Source of the DNA: Chthonobacter rhizosphaerae
GTDB taxonomy: Bacteria > Pseudomonadota > Alphaproteobacteria > Rhizobiales > Pleomorphomonadaceae
Length of the DNA stretch: 64,000 nucleotides
Direction: 5' to 3'
NCBI RefSeq assembly: GCF_013839525.1
Contig: NZ_JACDIS010000001.1
Span: forward strand, 62,001-126,000
Positions 1 to 8,129 of this stretch are shown here, one piece after another (the first letter of the stretch is position 1; each line of letters starts with the position of its first letter). Under the pieces are notes generated by a model. It was not told where the DNA came from. It made no database searches and saw nothing but the letters and a program-made list of their open reading frames with translations. Made by a program: the position numbers and the translations under genes.

Positions 1-1
1 G

Positions 2-1486
2 CCCTACCTGCCGGAGCGGTCGCGCTACGGCGAGCAGCTGCGCCGGGCCGTGGGCTCCGGGGCCGTGATGCCGCGGGTCTCGGCCGAAGGCGGGCCGCTG
101 CGCGTCGGCTTCCTCCTGCCGATCGCCAGCTTCGGCGGCGTCGAGAAGGTGGCCTACGCGGTCGCCCGGGTGCTGAAGGCGGCGGGCTGCGAGGCGCACC
201 TCTACATTCTCGGCAAGCCGGTGTTCGCCCGCTCGCCGGAGGCGGAGGGCGTGTTCGCCTCGGTGAACTTCTTCGCCGACGACTACCCGATCTGGGGCGG
301 GCCGAACACCTTCGCGGGCCACGAGGTGACGCTCGCCACCGACCCGTCGTCCCGGACGGAGGACCTCGTGGGCTTCCTGTCGGGCCTCGACGTGGTGATC
401 AACAACCAGGTGGCGGTGGCCAACGCGGCGCTCGGCGCGCTGCGCCAGCAGGGCGTGAAGGTGCTGGACTACGTCCACGTGCTGGACAAGACGCCGGTCG
501 GCCGCGACGCCGGCCACCCCTATCTGGCGCTCGCGTTCGAGCACGTCTACGACACCATCCTGACCTGCTCGCGGGACATGGCCAACTGGCTCCACGGCAT
601 GGGCGTGCCGGCCGCCAAGCTGATGCACATCCGCAACGCGGCGAGCTACACCATCACCGAGGAGGAGCGCCACCAGGTGCTGGCCCAGCGGCGGGCCAAG
701 CCGACGGGACGGCCGCTGAACGTGCTCTTCCTCGGCCGCCTGGACCCGCAGAAGGGCATCGAGCGGCTCTATGCGGCCGCCCGGGAGCTGAAGCGCCGGG
801 GCGTTCCGATCGAGTGGCGGGTGGTCGGCAGCGACGTGATCGCGACCGGCACGGGCGGCTCCTGGAAGGACCGCTTCCGCGACATCGGCGTGCCGGTGGT
901 GCCGCCGATCCACACCAGCCGCGACCTGAACCGGGCCTATGGCTGGGCGGACGTGATGGTGCTGCCGTCCCGCTGGGAAGGCGCGCCGCTCGCCATCCTG
1001 GAAGCCCAGCGGCTCGGCTGCGTGCCGCTCGCCACGGACGTCGGCGCGGTCTGCGAACTGATCGACCACGGGGCCGACGGCCTCATGATCCGCGGCGCGG
1101 ACGACGGCACCATCGTGCGCTCCATCGTGGAGACCCTGACCCGCCTCGCCGCCGACGAGGCCGAGGTGGCGCGCCTGTCCGAGGCGGCCAGCCGCCGCGG
1201 AGCCTCGGCCAACTGGAAGCGGCAGGTGGATCCCCTGGTCCGCCAGCTGGCCTCCTGGTTCCCCGACCGCATGGCCGTCCAGCCGCGGGTGGAGACCCTG
1301 AAGGGCATGCGCCTGATCCGGCGCTCCCGCAGCGAGACCGCGGACGCCCCGGCGCCCGCGCCGGCCATCCTTGCCCCCAATCCCCTACCCCCGGCCGACC
1401 GGCCCGCGGCGGGGCCGGACCTGACGGTCCGCCCGCCCGACCGGATCGCGCCGTCGACCATCACCGTCGCCGCCATTGCGTCGTGA
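2..1486 (+). CDS. Glycosyltransferase family 4 protein, 5' end outside the window
   Basis: Retaining GT-B glycosyltransferase, expected to add a sugar from a nucleotide-sugar donor to a growing surface polysaccharide in the cytoplasm. The reading frame is open right to the window edge, so the gene probably begins upstream; an internal GTG at 50 is only the first visible candidate start and has no convincing Shine-Dalgarno. The visible part has a Rossmann-like start (VGFLLPIASFGGVEKV), a donor-domain strand (NVLFLGRLDPQKGIERL, about residue 239 of the visible part) and the GT4 donor loop with WEGAPLAILEAQ, whose two acidic residues bracket the usual EX7E spacing. The C-terminal 50 residues are Pro/Ala-rich and probably disordered. 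It lies 34 bases ahead of a pyruvyl transferase gene on the same strand, so both likely belong to one exopolysaccharide operon. Family call firm; donor and acceptor unknown. Confidence 0.85.
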   Translation, partial: PYLPERSRYGEQLRRAVGSGAVMPRVSAEGGPLRVGFLLPIASFGGVEKVAYAVARVLKAAGCEAHLYILGKPVFARSPEAEGVFASVNFFADDYPIWGGPNTFAGHEVTLATDPSSRTEDLVGFLSGLDVVINNQVAVANAALGALRQQGVKVLDYVHVLDKTPVGRDAGHPYLALAFEHVYDTILTCSRDMANWLHGMGVPAAKLMHIRNAASYTITEEERHQVLAQRRAKPTGRPLNVLFLGRLDPQKGIERLYAAARELKRRGVPIEWRVVGSDVIATGTGGSWKDRFRDIGVPVVPPIHTSRDLNRAYGWADVMVLPSRWEGAPLAILEAQRLGCVPLATDVGAVCELIDHGADGLMIRGADDGTIVRSIVETLTRLAADEAEVARLSEAASRRGASANWKRQVDPLVRQLASWFPDRMAVQPRVETLKGMRLIRRSRSETADAPAPAPAILAPNPLPPADRPAAGPDLTVRPPDRIAPSTITVAAIAS

Positions 1487-1520
1487 CGCCGACCGACCAC
1501 GTTTTTGAGGAGTGGACCTG

Positions 1521-2852
1521 ATGAAGAAGCTTTTCGTGCTGAACGGCGGCGCAGCCGTCAAGCCGGGAAACAAGTCGGCCTATCTGGATTTCAAGGATCC
1601 GGTCGCGGCCTTCATGAAGGGCGGCATCAACACGGGCGACGTGCTCGTCTACGACGCCACCCTGAAGGCCCTCGCCTATGACGAGATCCGCAACGTCCAG
1701 TTCAGCCACGCCAAGGACCAGAGCCTGTGGCCGGCGGACGGCACCTATGACGCCACCATCATCCGCGGCTCCAACTACCTGACCGAGACCCTGGACCTCG
1801 GCCACGTGGTGCCGCTGCTGGAGAAGCTGAAGGGCCCGATCGTGCCGATCGGCGTCGGCGCCCAGGCCGGCAAGTACAAGAAGCTGTCGCTGCCGGCCGG
1901 GACCGTGAAGGCCTGGAAGATCATCGCCGACAAGTGCGAGACGATCGGCGTGCGCGGCTTCTACAGCGCCGAGGTGTTCAACGACATCGGCATCAAGAAC
2001 GTGCGCGTGATCGGCTGCCCGAGCTTCTACCGCTCGCTGCGCCCGTCGATCACCCTCGGCAAGCTGGACCCGGCCGCGGCGCGGGTGGGCCTGACGCTGA
2101 ACAAGTACCTATCGGCGGACTACGCCTCCAACGCCACCAAGACCAACCGCATGCAGCGCGCCCTCATCGAGGCCGTCGCCAAGCGGCCGACGAGCACGCT
2201 CTACTCCCAGGGCGAGCGCGAGGAGACCCTGGCCATCTACCTGACCGGCGAGGAGAAGACCGCCCAGGTGCGCTCCATCCTGGCGAAGTTCGACCTCCTC
2301 GGCCACAAGGAGGCGGAGGACCTGCTCGCCAACCGCATGCGCGCCTGGTTCGACGTGGACGACTGGGCCAAGGACGCGGCCAAGACCGTGGACGTGATGG
2401 TGGGCTTCCGCCTGCACGGCAACGTGATCGCCCTGCACCAGGGCATCCCGGCGGTGTTCTTCACCTACGACACCCGCATCCGCGAGCTCGCCAACACCTT
2501 CGCGGTGCCGGCGGTGGAGATCGAGGACTACATGCCGGTGGACCTGGAGAAGATCCTGGAGAAGGCCGACTTCTCGAAGGTGGAGCATATCTACCGGCAG
2601 AACTATGCCGAGTATCACCGCTTCCTGACCGAGAACAAGCTGAACCACGTGCTCGCCAAGCCGGTGGCCCACCCGCCGGAGAAGGCCCTGTCGACCCCGA
2701 ACCGGGTGGACGTGCAGCCGAGCATGGAGGACGTGATCGCCTGGTTCCGCGGCGAGGTGGACAGCCTTTCCGGCGAGATCGAGACCCTGCGCGGCCGCGC
2801 CTGGGGGCTGGAGCTGGCGCTGCGCGACGCCCGCCAGCCGAAGGCCGCGTGA
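1521..2852 (+). CDS. Polysaccharide pyruvyl transferase family protein
   Basis: Predicted to transfer a pyruvyl ketal from phosphoenolpyruvate to a sugar of a surface polysaccharide, giving it negative charge (CsaB/ExoV-type family). About 443 residues. Family marks seen are the N-terminal GG-INTGD segment that typically follows the first strand, the RGSNYL turn, VPIGVGAQ, the IGVRGFYSAE motif, and near the C-terminus FRLHGNVIALHQGIP followed by a YDTR motif, which corresponds to the conserved RLH...GIP...YD signature. The ATG at 1521 was chosen because GAGGAG at 1507-1512 sits 8 bases before it; a GTG at 1512 overlaps that site. The last about 30 residues look helical. Its TGA overlaps the GTG of the next gene, indicating translational coupling with the GH16 glycanase. 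Confidence 0.85.
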   Translation: MKKLFVLNGGAAVKPGNKSAYLDFKDPVAAFMKGGINTGDVLVYDATLKALAYDEIRNVQFSHAKDQSLWPADGTYDATIIRGSNYLTETLDLGHVVPLLEKLKGPIVPIGVGAQAGKYKKLSLPAGTVKAWKIIADKCETIGVRGFYSAEVFNDIGIKNVRVIGCPSFYRSLRPSITLGKLDPAAARVGLTLNKYLSADYASNATKTNRMQRALIEAVAKRPTSTLYSQGEREETLAIYLTGEEKTAQVRSILAKFDLLGHKEAEDLLANRMRAWFDVDDWAKDAAKTVDVMVGFRLHGNVIALHQGIPAVFFTYDTRIRELANTFAVPAVEIEDYMPVDLEKILEKADFSKVEHIYRQNYAEYHRFLTENKLNHVLAKPVAHPPEKALSTPNRVDVQPSMEDVIAWFRGEVDSLSGEIETLRGRAWGLELALRDARQPKAA

Positions 2853-3679
2853 GCGGCATCATCACGGCGCGGCGGGGCTTCACCCGCCGCGCCTTCCTTG
2901 CCCATGGGGCCGGCCTCGTGGCCGGCCTCGCCGTTTCGAAAGGTCCGGCCATGGCGACCGAACCGTCGCCGCCGTCCCTGCTGCCGGCCTCGCCGCCGGT
3001 GCCGCTTAAGGGCATCGGCGGCGCCTGGAACCTCGCCTTCTCGGACGACTTCTGCGACGCCCGCGCCGTCGACGACCGCTGGATCCGGATGGAGATCGGC
3101 GGCGACCAGCACCCGACCCAGCGCCTGCCGGAGAACGTGACCGCCGGCGCCTGCGACCTCGGCCTCGCGCTCGGCCACCAGGACGACGCCAAGCGTCCGT
3201 TCACCGGCGGCTACGTGAAGACCCGCCGCTTCCGCCAGACCTACGGCTATTTCGAGTGCGCCATGCGGATCGCCGCCGAGCCGGGCGTGAACAACGCCTT
3301 CTGGCTCGTCTCCGACCCGGCGAGCGAGCGGGACGGGGTGCAGTACGAGCTGGACGTGGCGGAAGCCAAGTATCCGGACCGGGTGAATCTGGCGGTGCAC
3401 CGCTGGAAGCCCGGCCCGAAATGGGCCGACGGCCACTGGTTCCGCGCCCGCACGCCGCTGTCGAAGCGCTTCCACCGCTACGCCCTGTTGTGGACGGCGG
3501 AGACCTTCGTGTTCTTCTTCGACGATCGCGAAGTCTGGCGGTGCCCCAACACCCTCGCCCATTCGCCCGCCGAGATCCGCTTCTCCAACGCGGTCGCGCC
3601 CTTCGCCGGACGCCACGATGGCGACGTGCGGGGCGCCGCCACCACGATCGGCTGGGTGCGGGTGTTCGCCCCGGCGTGA
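2849..3679 (+). CDS. Glycoside hydrolase family 16 protein with Tat-type leader
   Basis: Predicted exported endo-beta-glycanase that could cut or size the polysaccharide made by this locus. The 276-residue protein begins with a twin-arginine leader (TRRAFLAHGAG then a hydrophobic stretch) followed by a Pro/Ser-rich linker and one GH16 jelly-roll domain. The GH16 catalytic signature ExDxxE is present as ELDVAE, with E167, D169 and E172 as nucleophile, helper and acid/base by family analogy. The GTG start at 2849 overlaps the stop of the pyruvyl transferase (GTGA), supporting both the start and co-expression. Unlike rhizobial glycanases ExsH and PlyA, known to leave by type I secretion, it carries no RTX repeats and probably goes to the periplasm. 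It converges on the next gene with a 43-base gap. Confidence 0.88.
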   Translation: MSGIITARRGFTRRAFLAHGAGLVAGLAVSKGPAMATEPSPPSLLPASPPVPLKGIGGAWNLAFSDDFCDARAVDDRWIRMEIGGDQHPTQRLPENVTAGACDLGLALGHQDDAKRPFTGGYVKTRRFRQTYGYFECAMRIAAEPGVNNAFWLVSDPASERDGVQYELDVAEAKYPDRVNLAVHRWKPGPKWADGHWFRARTPLSKRFHRYALLWTAETFVFFFDDREVWRCPNTLAHSPAEIRFSNAVAPFAGRHDGDVRGAATTIGWVRVFAPA

Positions 3680-3722
3680 CGCGGAGCGCCGGAGGGCCGT
3701 CCGTGCGCGCCCGGGCCTCGGC

Positions 3723-5045
3723 TCAGCCCTCGGCCGCGCGCGCGAGCGTGTCGTCGCCGAGGGCCGAGCCGGCCTTGCGGGCGAGGATGTCCCGATAGAG
3801 ATCCACGTGACGGCGGGCCGCCGCCTCGGCGGCGACCGGCGGCCGGATGCCGGCGGCGAGCCGGGCCCAGAGGCCGTCGGCGTCCATCGCGTGGCGGAGC
3901 GCGGCGGCGAGCGCGTCGGCGTCGCCCGGGCGCGCGTGGAGGCCGTCCACGCCGGGACGGACCGCTTCGGCGATGCCGCCGAGGCCGCTGCCGATCACCG
4001 GCCGGCGGTGCAGGAAGGCCTCCTGGATGACGACGGGCGCGTTCTCCCACCAGACCGACGGCACCACCACCCAGTCGACCGTGGCCATCAGGGCGGGCAG
4101 GTCCTCGTTGCGGTAGGGCCCGTGGAGGCGGACGCGCGGGCCGGCGGCGGCGAGGAGCGCCTCGACCCGCGCCTGGAACGCCGGCCGCTGCTTCTCCAGG
4201 TGGCAGCCGGCGACGAGAAGGCACGCGCCTTCCGGCCAGTGCGCCTGCGGGATGCGGGCGACCGCCTCCAGGAGCACGTCGATGCCCTTGTAGGGGTTGA
4301 GCTGGCCGAAGAAGCCGAACCGGACGGGCCTCGCCGTTCCGGCCGCCACCTCCGGCCGGTGCGGCGCCGGGTCGGCGCCCGCGAGCCCGTTCGGCAGGAC
4401 GGAGAACCGGTCCGGGTCGAGGCCCCAGGCCACGTGCCGATCCTTCAGGAAGCGGCTCGGCGAGACGAAGTGGTCGGCGGCGCCGAGCATGGCCTTCAGG
4501 AAGCGCTCGCGCACCACGAAACGGCCGGCGGGCTCGTGCGGGAAGCAGCCGTGGCAGGCGGCGGGGCTCGGCTGGTGGCAAAGGTCGAGGGTGCCGGCCT
4601 TCACCATCTGCCCGTCGGACCGGCAGAGCGCCGCGTATTCGTGAAAGGTGACGACGATCACCGCCTCCGGCAGGGCGCGGCGGAGGCGCGGCAGAAGGTC
4701 GGCCCCGAAGCCGAACACGTGGTGGAGGTGGACGACGTCCGGCCTGAAGTCCGCGAGGGCCGGCAAGAGGTCCGCCTCCAGGGCGTCGTGGTCCGAGGCC
4801 GCGATGGTGAAGCCGTCCACCGGGCCGGCGTGGAGGAGGAGGTCGCGCGGCTCGCCCTTGAGGCCGGCGAGCGCGGTGCCGTCGTGAGGCGGCGGGCCGG
4901 CGGCGCAGGCGACGAACAGGCTCTCCACCTCCGGCATGGCCGTGAAGGCGCGGTGGAGGGCGTGGGAGGCGATCTCGGCCCCGCCGGCGGACAGGCGCGG
5001 GTGGCCGTGGGCGAGGACGGCGACCCGGAGCGGCGGACGCTTCAT
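3723..5045 (-). CDS. Glycosyltransferase family 4 protein
   Basis: GT-B glycosyltransferase of 440 residues, expected to act in the cytoplasm on a lipid-linked glycan. The acceptor domain opens with VAVLAHGHPRLSAGGAE and has VVHLHHVFGFGADLL; the donor domain has FGFFGQLNPYKGIDVLL near residue 230 and WWENAPVVIQEAF near 320, the GT4 donor-site loop. A Cys cluster (C-x7-C-x2-C-F-P) lies near residue 160 and is shared with the paralogue at 8129-9385. The start ATG at 5045-5043 overlaps the TGA of the preceding gene (ATGA), so this is the last gene of a coupled minus-strand operon that converges on the GH16 gene. Substrate unknown. Confidence 0.87.
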   Translation of the reverse strand: MKRPPLRVAVLAHGHPRLSAGGAEIASHALHRAFTAMPEVESLFVACAAGPPPHDGTALAGLKGEPRDLLLHAGPVDGFTIAASDHDALEADLLPALADFRPDVVHLHHVFGFGADLLPRLRRALPEAVIVVTFHEYAALCRSDGQMVKAGTLDLCHQPSPAACHGCFPHEPAGRFVVRERFLKAMLGAADHFVSPSRFLKDRHVAWGLDPDRFSVLPNGLAGADPAPHRPEVAAGTARPVRFGFFGQLNPYKGIDVLLEAVARIPQAHWPEGACLLVAGCHLEKQRPAFQARVEALLAAAGPRVRLHGPYRNEDLPALMATVDWVVVPSVWWENAPVVIQEAFLHRRPVIGSGLGGIAEAVRPGVDGLHARPGDADALAAALRHAMDADGLWARLAAGIRPPVAAEAAARRHVDLYRDILARKAGSALGDDTLARAAEG

Positions 5046-7321
5046 GCGGCGCGCCCCTCCCGGGCGCTGGTCGGAACGGGCGAGGCGAGCAGGAGACGGT
5101 CCGCCAGGCGCGCGATGCGCTCGGCGGGTCGAGGCGGATCGGTCGCGATGGCGATCGCGTCGGCGAGCCAGAACGACCGCACGCCGGCGGCGGCGAGCCG
5201 GCGGCCGAGGGCCTCGCCCCGGCCGGCGCGCCCGGTGAGCGGGCCCCGGTAGCCGCCGGCCGCCAGAAAGGCCTGGCGCGGGACGACGCAGCATTCGGCC
5301 GAAAGCATCTCCACGGCGATGCGGCCCTTGAGGCCCATCAGCTGGGCCGGCCGGCCCTTGCGCGCCGGACCCGCCCAGCGGACGGTGCCGTCGTCGTGGA
5401 GAAGCGTGGGCGCCACGGCCGCGTCCGGCCCGGCGGCTCTCGCAGCCGCGAGCAGAGCGCGGATCGTGCCGGGCGCGGCCGGCACCACGTGGTCGGGGAC
5501 GAGGGCCAGCCAGTCGGCGCCCGCCTCCCGGGCCCCGAGCGTCATGGCGTCCAGGCCGACGGCGACGTCGTCGCAGAAGACGAGCCGGACCTTGAGGTCG
5601 TGGAAGGCGGCAAGACGGCGGATCTCCGGCACGGCGGCCCGGAGCGCCCGCGCCGGGGCGGCGACGACGATGCCGGTGCGGTCCGGATCGACCGCCTGGA
5701 TGGCGAGGCGGGGGAGAAGGTCGGCAAGGTCCGGCCCGAAGCCCATGAGCACCGCCGTCCGGGCGCCGGGCTGGAAGCCGATGTCCTCCACGCCGGCGAT
5801 CGACGGCGCGCGGGCGGCCTCCAGGCCGTCGAGAAGCGGCAGGAGGTGGCGCTCCACGGCGGCGGCGGCGGCCGCGGGCAGAGGAAAGGTGGCGTCGAGG
5901 AGGTCGTGGAGCGCGTCCCGGTCGCCCGGCCGGGCGTCCAGGGGCCGGTGGACGACGCCGTCCGGGCCGAGGTCGACGGAGATGTGCAGGCCGCCGGCCG
6001 GAAGACCGGTGGCGTGGGCGAGGAAGCCCTGGAGCGCGTCCGGCTCGCTCCGGCCGTCGAGGCCGGGATCGGCGCGGAGCGCCGGCCGGACGTCCGGCCG
6101 GGCGATGCGCGTCCACCGATCGTCGAGGCGCGCGCCGGCCGGGCCGCCGCCGACCATGACGGCGCGGACCCGGCGTTCCGGATCGAACAGCCAGCCGCAG
6201 AGGGCGAGGCCGCCGCCGGGCAGCGCGAGGCAGCGGTCGACGCCGAGGCGAACGGGAAGCGCCACCTCGGACAGGGTGTCGCGGCCGGCGAAGCGGCAGG
6301 CGGCGGCACGGACGGCGGCGGCCGTCTCGGGCGGGCCGCTCGCCTCGGCGAGGTGCGCGGCGAGATGGCCGGGGCAGGCGTCCGGCTCGACGACGAGGCG
6401 GTCGCGGTAGAGGTCGAGGGCGCGCCAGCCGGACGCGGTCTCGACCAGGACGGCGGTGGCGGCCGCCGCCTCGACCGGCCCGTCCACGGCGAGGACGCCC
6501 GCATAGCCCCGTCGGCCTTCGGGCAGGTCGGCCCGGGGGAAGCGCACGGCGGCGAGGCGGCCGCGCCGGGGCTCCGGGGCGAGCACGACGACGGGCGCGG
6601 GCTCGCCGGGCAGGTCGCCCGCCCAGCCCTTGACCATGAGGTCTCCGGCCGCGAACCGGCCGATGGCCTCCACGAGGCCGCCGGGCGTCGCCGCCGCATG
6701 GGCGAGGACCGCGGCGAGACGGGTGCGATCGGGGAATGGCTCGAGCTTGAGGAGAGCGCTCGCGAGACGGCCGGCGACGGTCGGAAAGGCTGCGCCCGCG
6801 GCGGCGGCGGCGGACTTCAGGACGGCCTCGACCGGCACCGCCTTCGGCTGCACCGGGTGGACGACCGGGCCGCCCTCCCCGTCCACCGCGACGGCCGACA
6901 GACTGCCGCGAAGGCCGCGCGGGATGGGGAGGAGGATGAGCGCGCCGGCGCCGTCCGGACCGGACCAGCCGGCGATGTCCGCCTCCACAAGGTGGGCGCC
7001 GTCCGCCCCGACCCGGACCGGCGTCGCCCCGTCGCCCACGGGATGGCGGCCGAAGGCGAGCACCAGGCGACGGTCGACGAGTCCCGCGACGAGGCGCATC
7101 GCGTCAGGTCCCGCCGGGAGTCGCTTCGCGTCAGGTTCCGCCGGGAGTCGCTTCGCGTCAGGCCCGGCGACGAGGCGCATGGCGTCGGGCGCCGCGACGA
7201 GGCGCTTCGCGTCAGGTTCCGCTGCGAGACGCTTCGCGTCAGGTCCGGCGATCAGGCGCATGGCGTCGGGCGCCGCGACGAGGCGCTTCGCGCTGTCCGT
7301 CTCGGGCGTGTCGGCCGCCAT
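5042..7321 (-). CDS. GT2-like glycosyltransferase with N-terminal nonapeptide repeats
   Basis: A 759-residue protein of uncertain activity. Residues 11-82 are eight 9-residue repeats of the pattern (A/D)KRLxAxPD. The middle (about 90-500) contains segments resembling the beta-sandwich regions found in large glycosyltransferases, for example LALCGWLFDPERRVRAV. The last about 220 residues align in order with the GT2 fold of the neighbouring 10215-12416 protein: LALVPDHVVP sits where a DxD strand would be, followed by a DDGTVRWAG turn and a CCVVPRQAFLAAGGY segment. The usual ED motif of GT2 enzymes is replaced by GRGEALGRRL, so catalysis is doubtful. It overlaps its downstream neighbour by 4 bases (ATGA). 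A shorter product starting inside or after the repeats is possible, since several repeat units contain ATG in frame. Confidence 0.72.
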   Translation of the reverse strand: MAADTPETDSAKRLVAAPDAMRLIAGPDAKRLAAEPDAKRLVAAPDAMRLVAGPDAKRLPAEPDAKRLPAGPDAMRLVAGLVDRRLVLAFGRHPVGDGATPVRVGADGAHLVEADIAGWSGPDGAGALILLPIPRGLRGSLSAVAVDGEGGPVVHPVQPKAVPVEAVLKSAAAAAGAAFPTVAGRLASALLKLEPFPDRTRLAAVLAHAAATPGGLVEAIGRFAAGDLMVKGWAGDLPGEPAPVVVLAPEPRRGRLAAVRFPRADLPEGRRGYAGVLAVDGPVEAAAATAVLVETASGWRALDLYRDRLVVEPDACPGHLAAHLAEASGPPETAAAVRAAACRFAGRDTLSEVALPVRLGVDRCLALPGGGLALCGWLFDPERRVRAVMVGGGPAGARLDDRWTRIARPDVRPALRADPGLDGRSEPDALQGFLAHATGLPAGGLHISVDLGPDGVVHRPLDARPGDRDALHDLLDATFPLPAAAAAAVERHLLPLLDGLEAARAPSIAGVEDIGFQPGARTAVLMGFGPDLADLLPRLAIQAVDPDRTGIVVAAPARALRAAVPEIRRLAAFHDLKVRLVFCDDVAVGLDAMTLGAREAGADWLALVPDHVVPAAPGTIRALLAAARAAGPDAAVAPTLLHDDGTVRWAGPARKGRPAQLMGLKGRIAVEMLSAECCVVPRQAFLAAGGYRGPLTGRAGRGEALGRRLAAAGVRSFWLADAIAIATDPPRPAERIARLADRLLLASPVPTSAREGRAA
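7076..7291 (-). repeat. 27-bp in-frame tandem repeat, eight copies
   Basis: Eight consecutive 27-base units encode nonapeptides such as AKRLVAAPD, AMRLIAGPD and AKRLPAEPD at the N-terminus of the GT2-like protein. Every unit keeps length 27, so the frame is preserved. Units differ mainly at the second residue (Lys or Met) and at the two residues after the Leu. Copy number could vary by replication slippage without breaking the gene. Confidence 0.85.
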
Positions 7322-7346
7322 GGGGTGTCTCCGGAGAGCTTCGGGG

Positions 7347-8129
7347 TCAGAGCGCCGCCAGGGCGAGGGCCGCGCCGGCCACTACGCCGGCGAGGGCGGC
7401 CGCCACCAGGAGGAGCGGCCTCGCGTGATGGTTGCCGCTCGCCTGGAGGGCGAGAATGCGCTGGTCGAAGCTGCCGAGGGTGCTGTCGAAGCGGACGAGG
7501 AAGACCTCGATGTCGCCGACCCGCTCGGCGATCTCCCGCTGCATCACCTCGACGCCGCGCACGGCGGTCTCGAGCGACCCGCCCTCGGCGGCGATCTCGT
7601 CCATGCGGGCGGTGAGCCTGGCAAGGGCCTGGGCGGCGTCGCGCTGGGCGAGCTGGAGCTGACGCTGGGCGCCCGCCACCACGTCCATCTTCTCGAACAG
7701 GCGGTTGACGGGCGCCGCGATGGCGGCCTCCGCCGCCCGTTCGGCCGGGCGCGGCATGGGGAGGACGAGCGGCGGCTTGGCGCCGGACAGAGCGACCACC
7801 TCCAGGGCGTCGAGCCGGTCCATGGCCTCGGCCGGCAGGTCCACGTCGAAGGCGTGGCCGCCGTCGCCGACGCCGTTGCGGCGCAGGTCGACGCGCGGCC
7901 GGTCGGCGCTGACCGAGGCGATCTCCCGGCCGGCGAGCCGGACCTTGACGACGAGCCGCTCGCTCGGCGCATCCGGATCGAAGGCCCAGCCGAACAGGCG
8001 GTTGCCCTCCAGCGCGTCGAGCCGGCCCTGCAGGCGCGGGGCGGCGGGAGCCGGGGGCGCGGCGGTCGCGGGAGCCGAGGCCAGGGTCGGTGCGGGGGTC
8101 GGGGCGGGCTTCTGGTCGACGGCGCTCAT
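7347..8129 (-). CDS. Tail-anchored coiled-coil protein with glycosyltransferase-associated beta domain
   Basis: 260 residues, no named family recognised with confidence. The order seen is: an Ala/Pro-rich disordered leader (1-30); a beta-type domain (about 33-125) beginning GRLDALEGNRLFGWAFDP and containing DLRRNGVGDGGHAF, a pattern I associate with accessory domains of large glycosyltransferases; a long helical stretch rich in Glu, Arg, Ala and Leu (about 140-225) likely to form a coiled coil; and a C-terminal membrane helix (PLLLVAAALAGVVAGAALAL) with almost nothing after it. It therefore looks like an inner-membrane, cytoplasm-facing tail-anchored protein. Its ATG shares one base with the stop of the GT4 gene before it, and the next gene starts 25 bases downstream. 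By context it may hold glycosyltransferases at the membrane; that role is inference. Confidence 0.72.
   Translation of the reverse strand: MSAVDQKPAPTPAPTLASAPATAAPPAPAAPRLQGRLDALEGNRLFGWAFDPDAPSERLVVKVRLAGREIASVSADRPRVDLRRNGVGDGGHAFDVDLPAEAMDRLDALEVVALSGAKPPLVLPMPRPAERAAEAAIAAPVNRLFEKMDVVAGAQRQLQLAQRDAAQALARLTARMDEIAAEGGSLETAVRGVEVMQREIAERVGDIEVFLVRFDSTLGSFDQRILALQASGNHHARPLLLVAAALAGVVAGAALALAAL

Noticed and set aside
7076-7291. CRISPR-like regularity of the 27-base units
   Set aside because: Units are adjacent without spacers and encode an in-frame peptide repeat.
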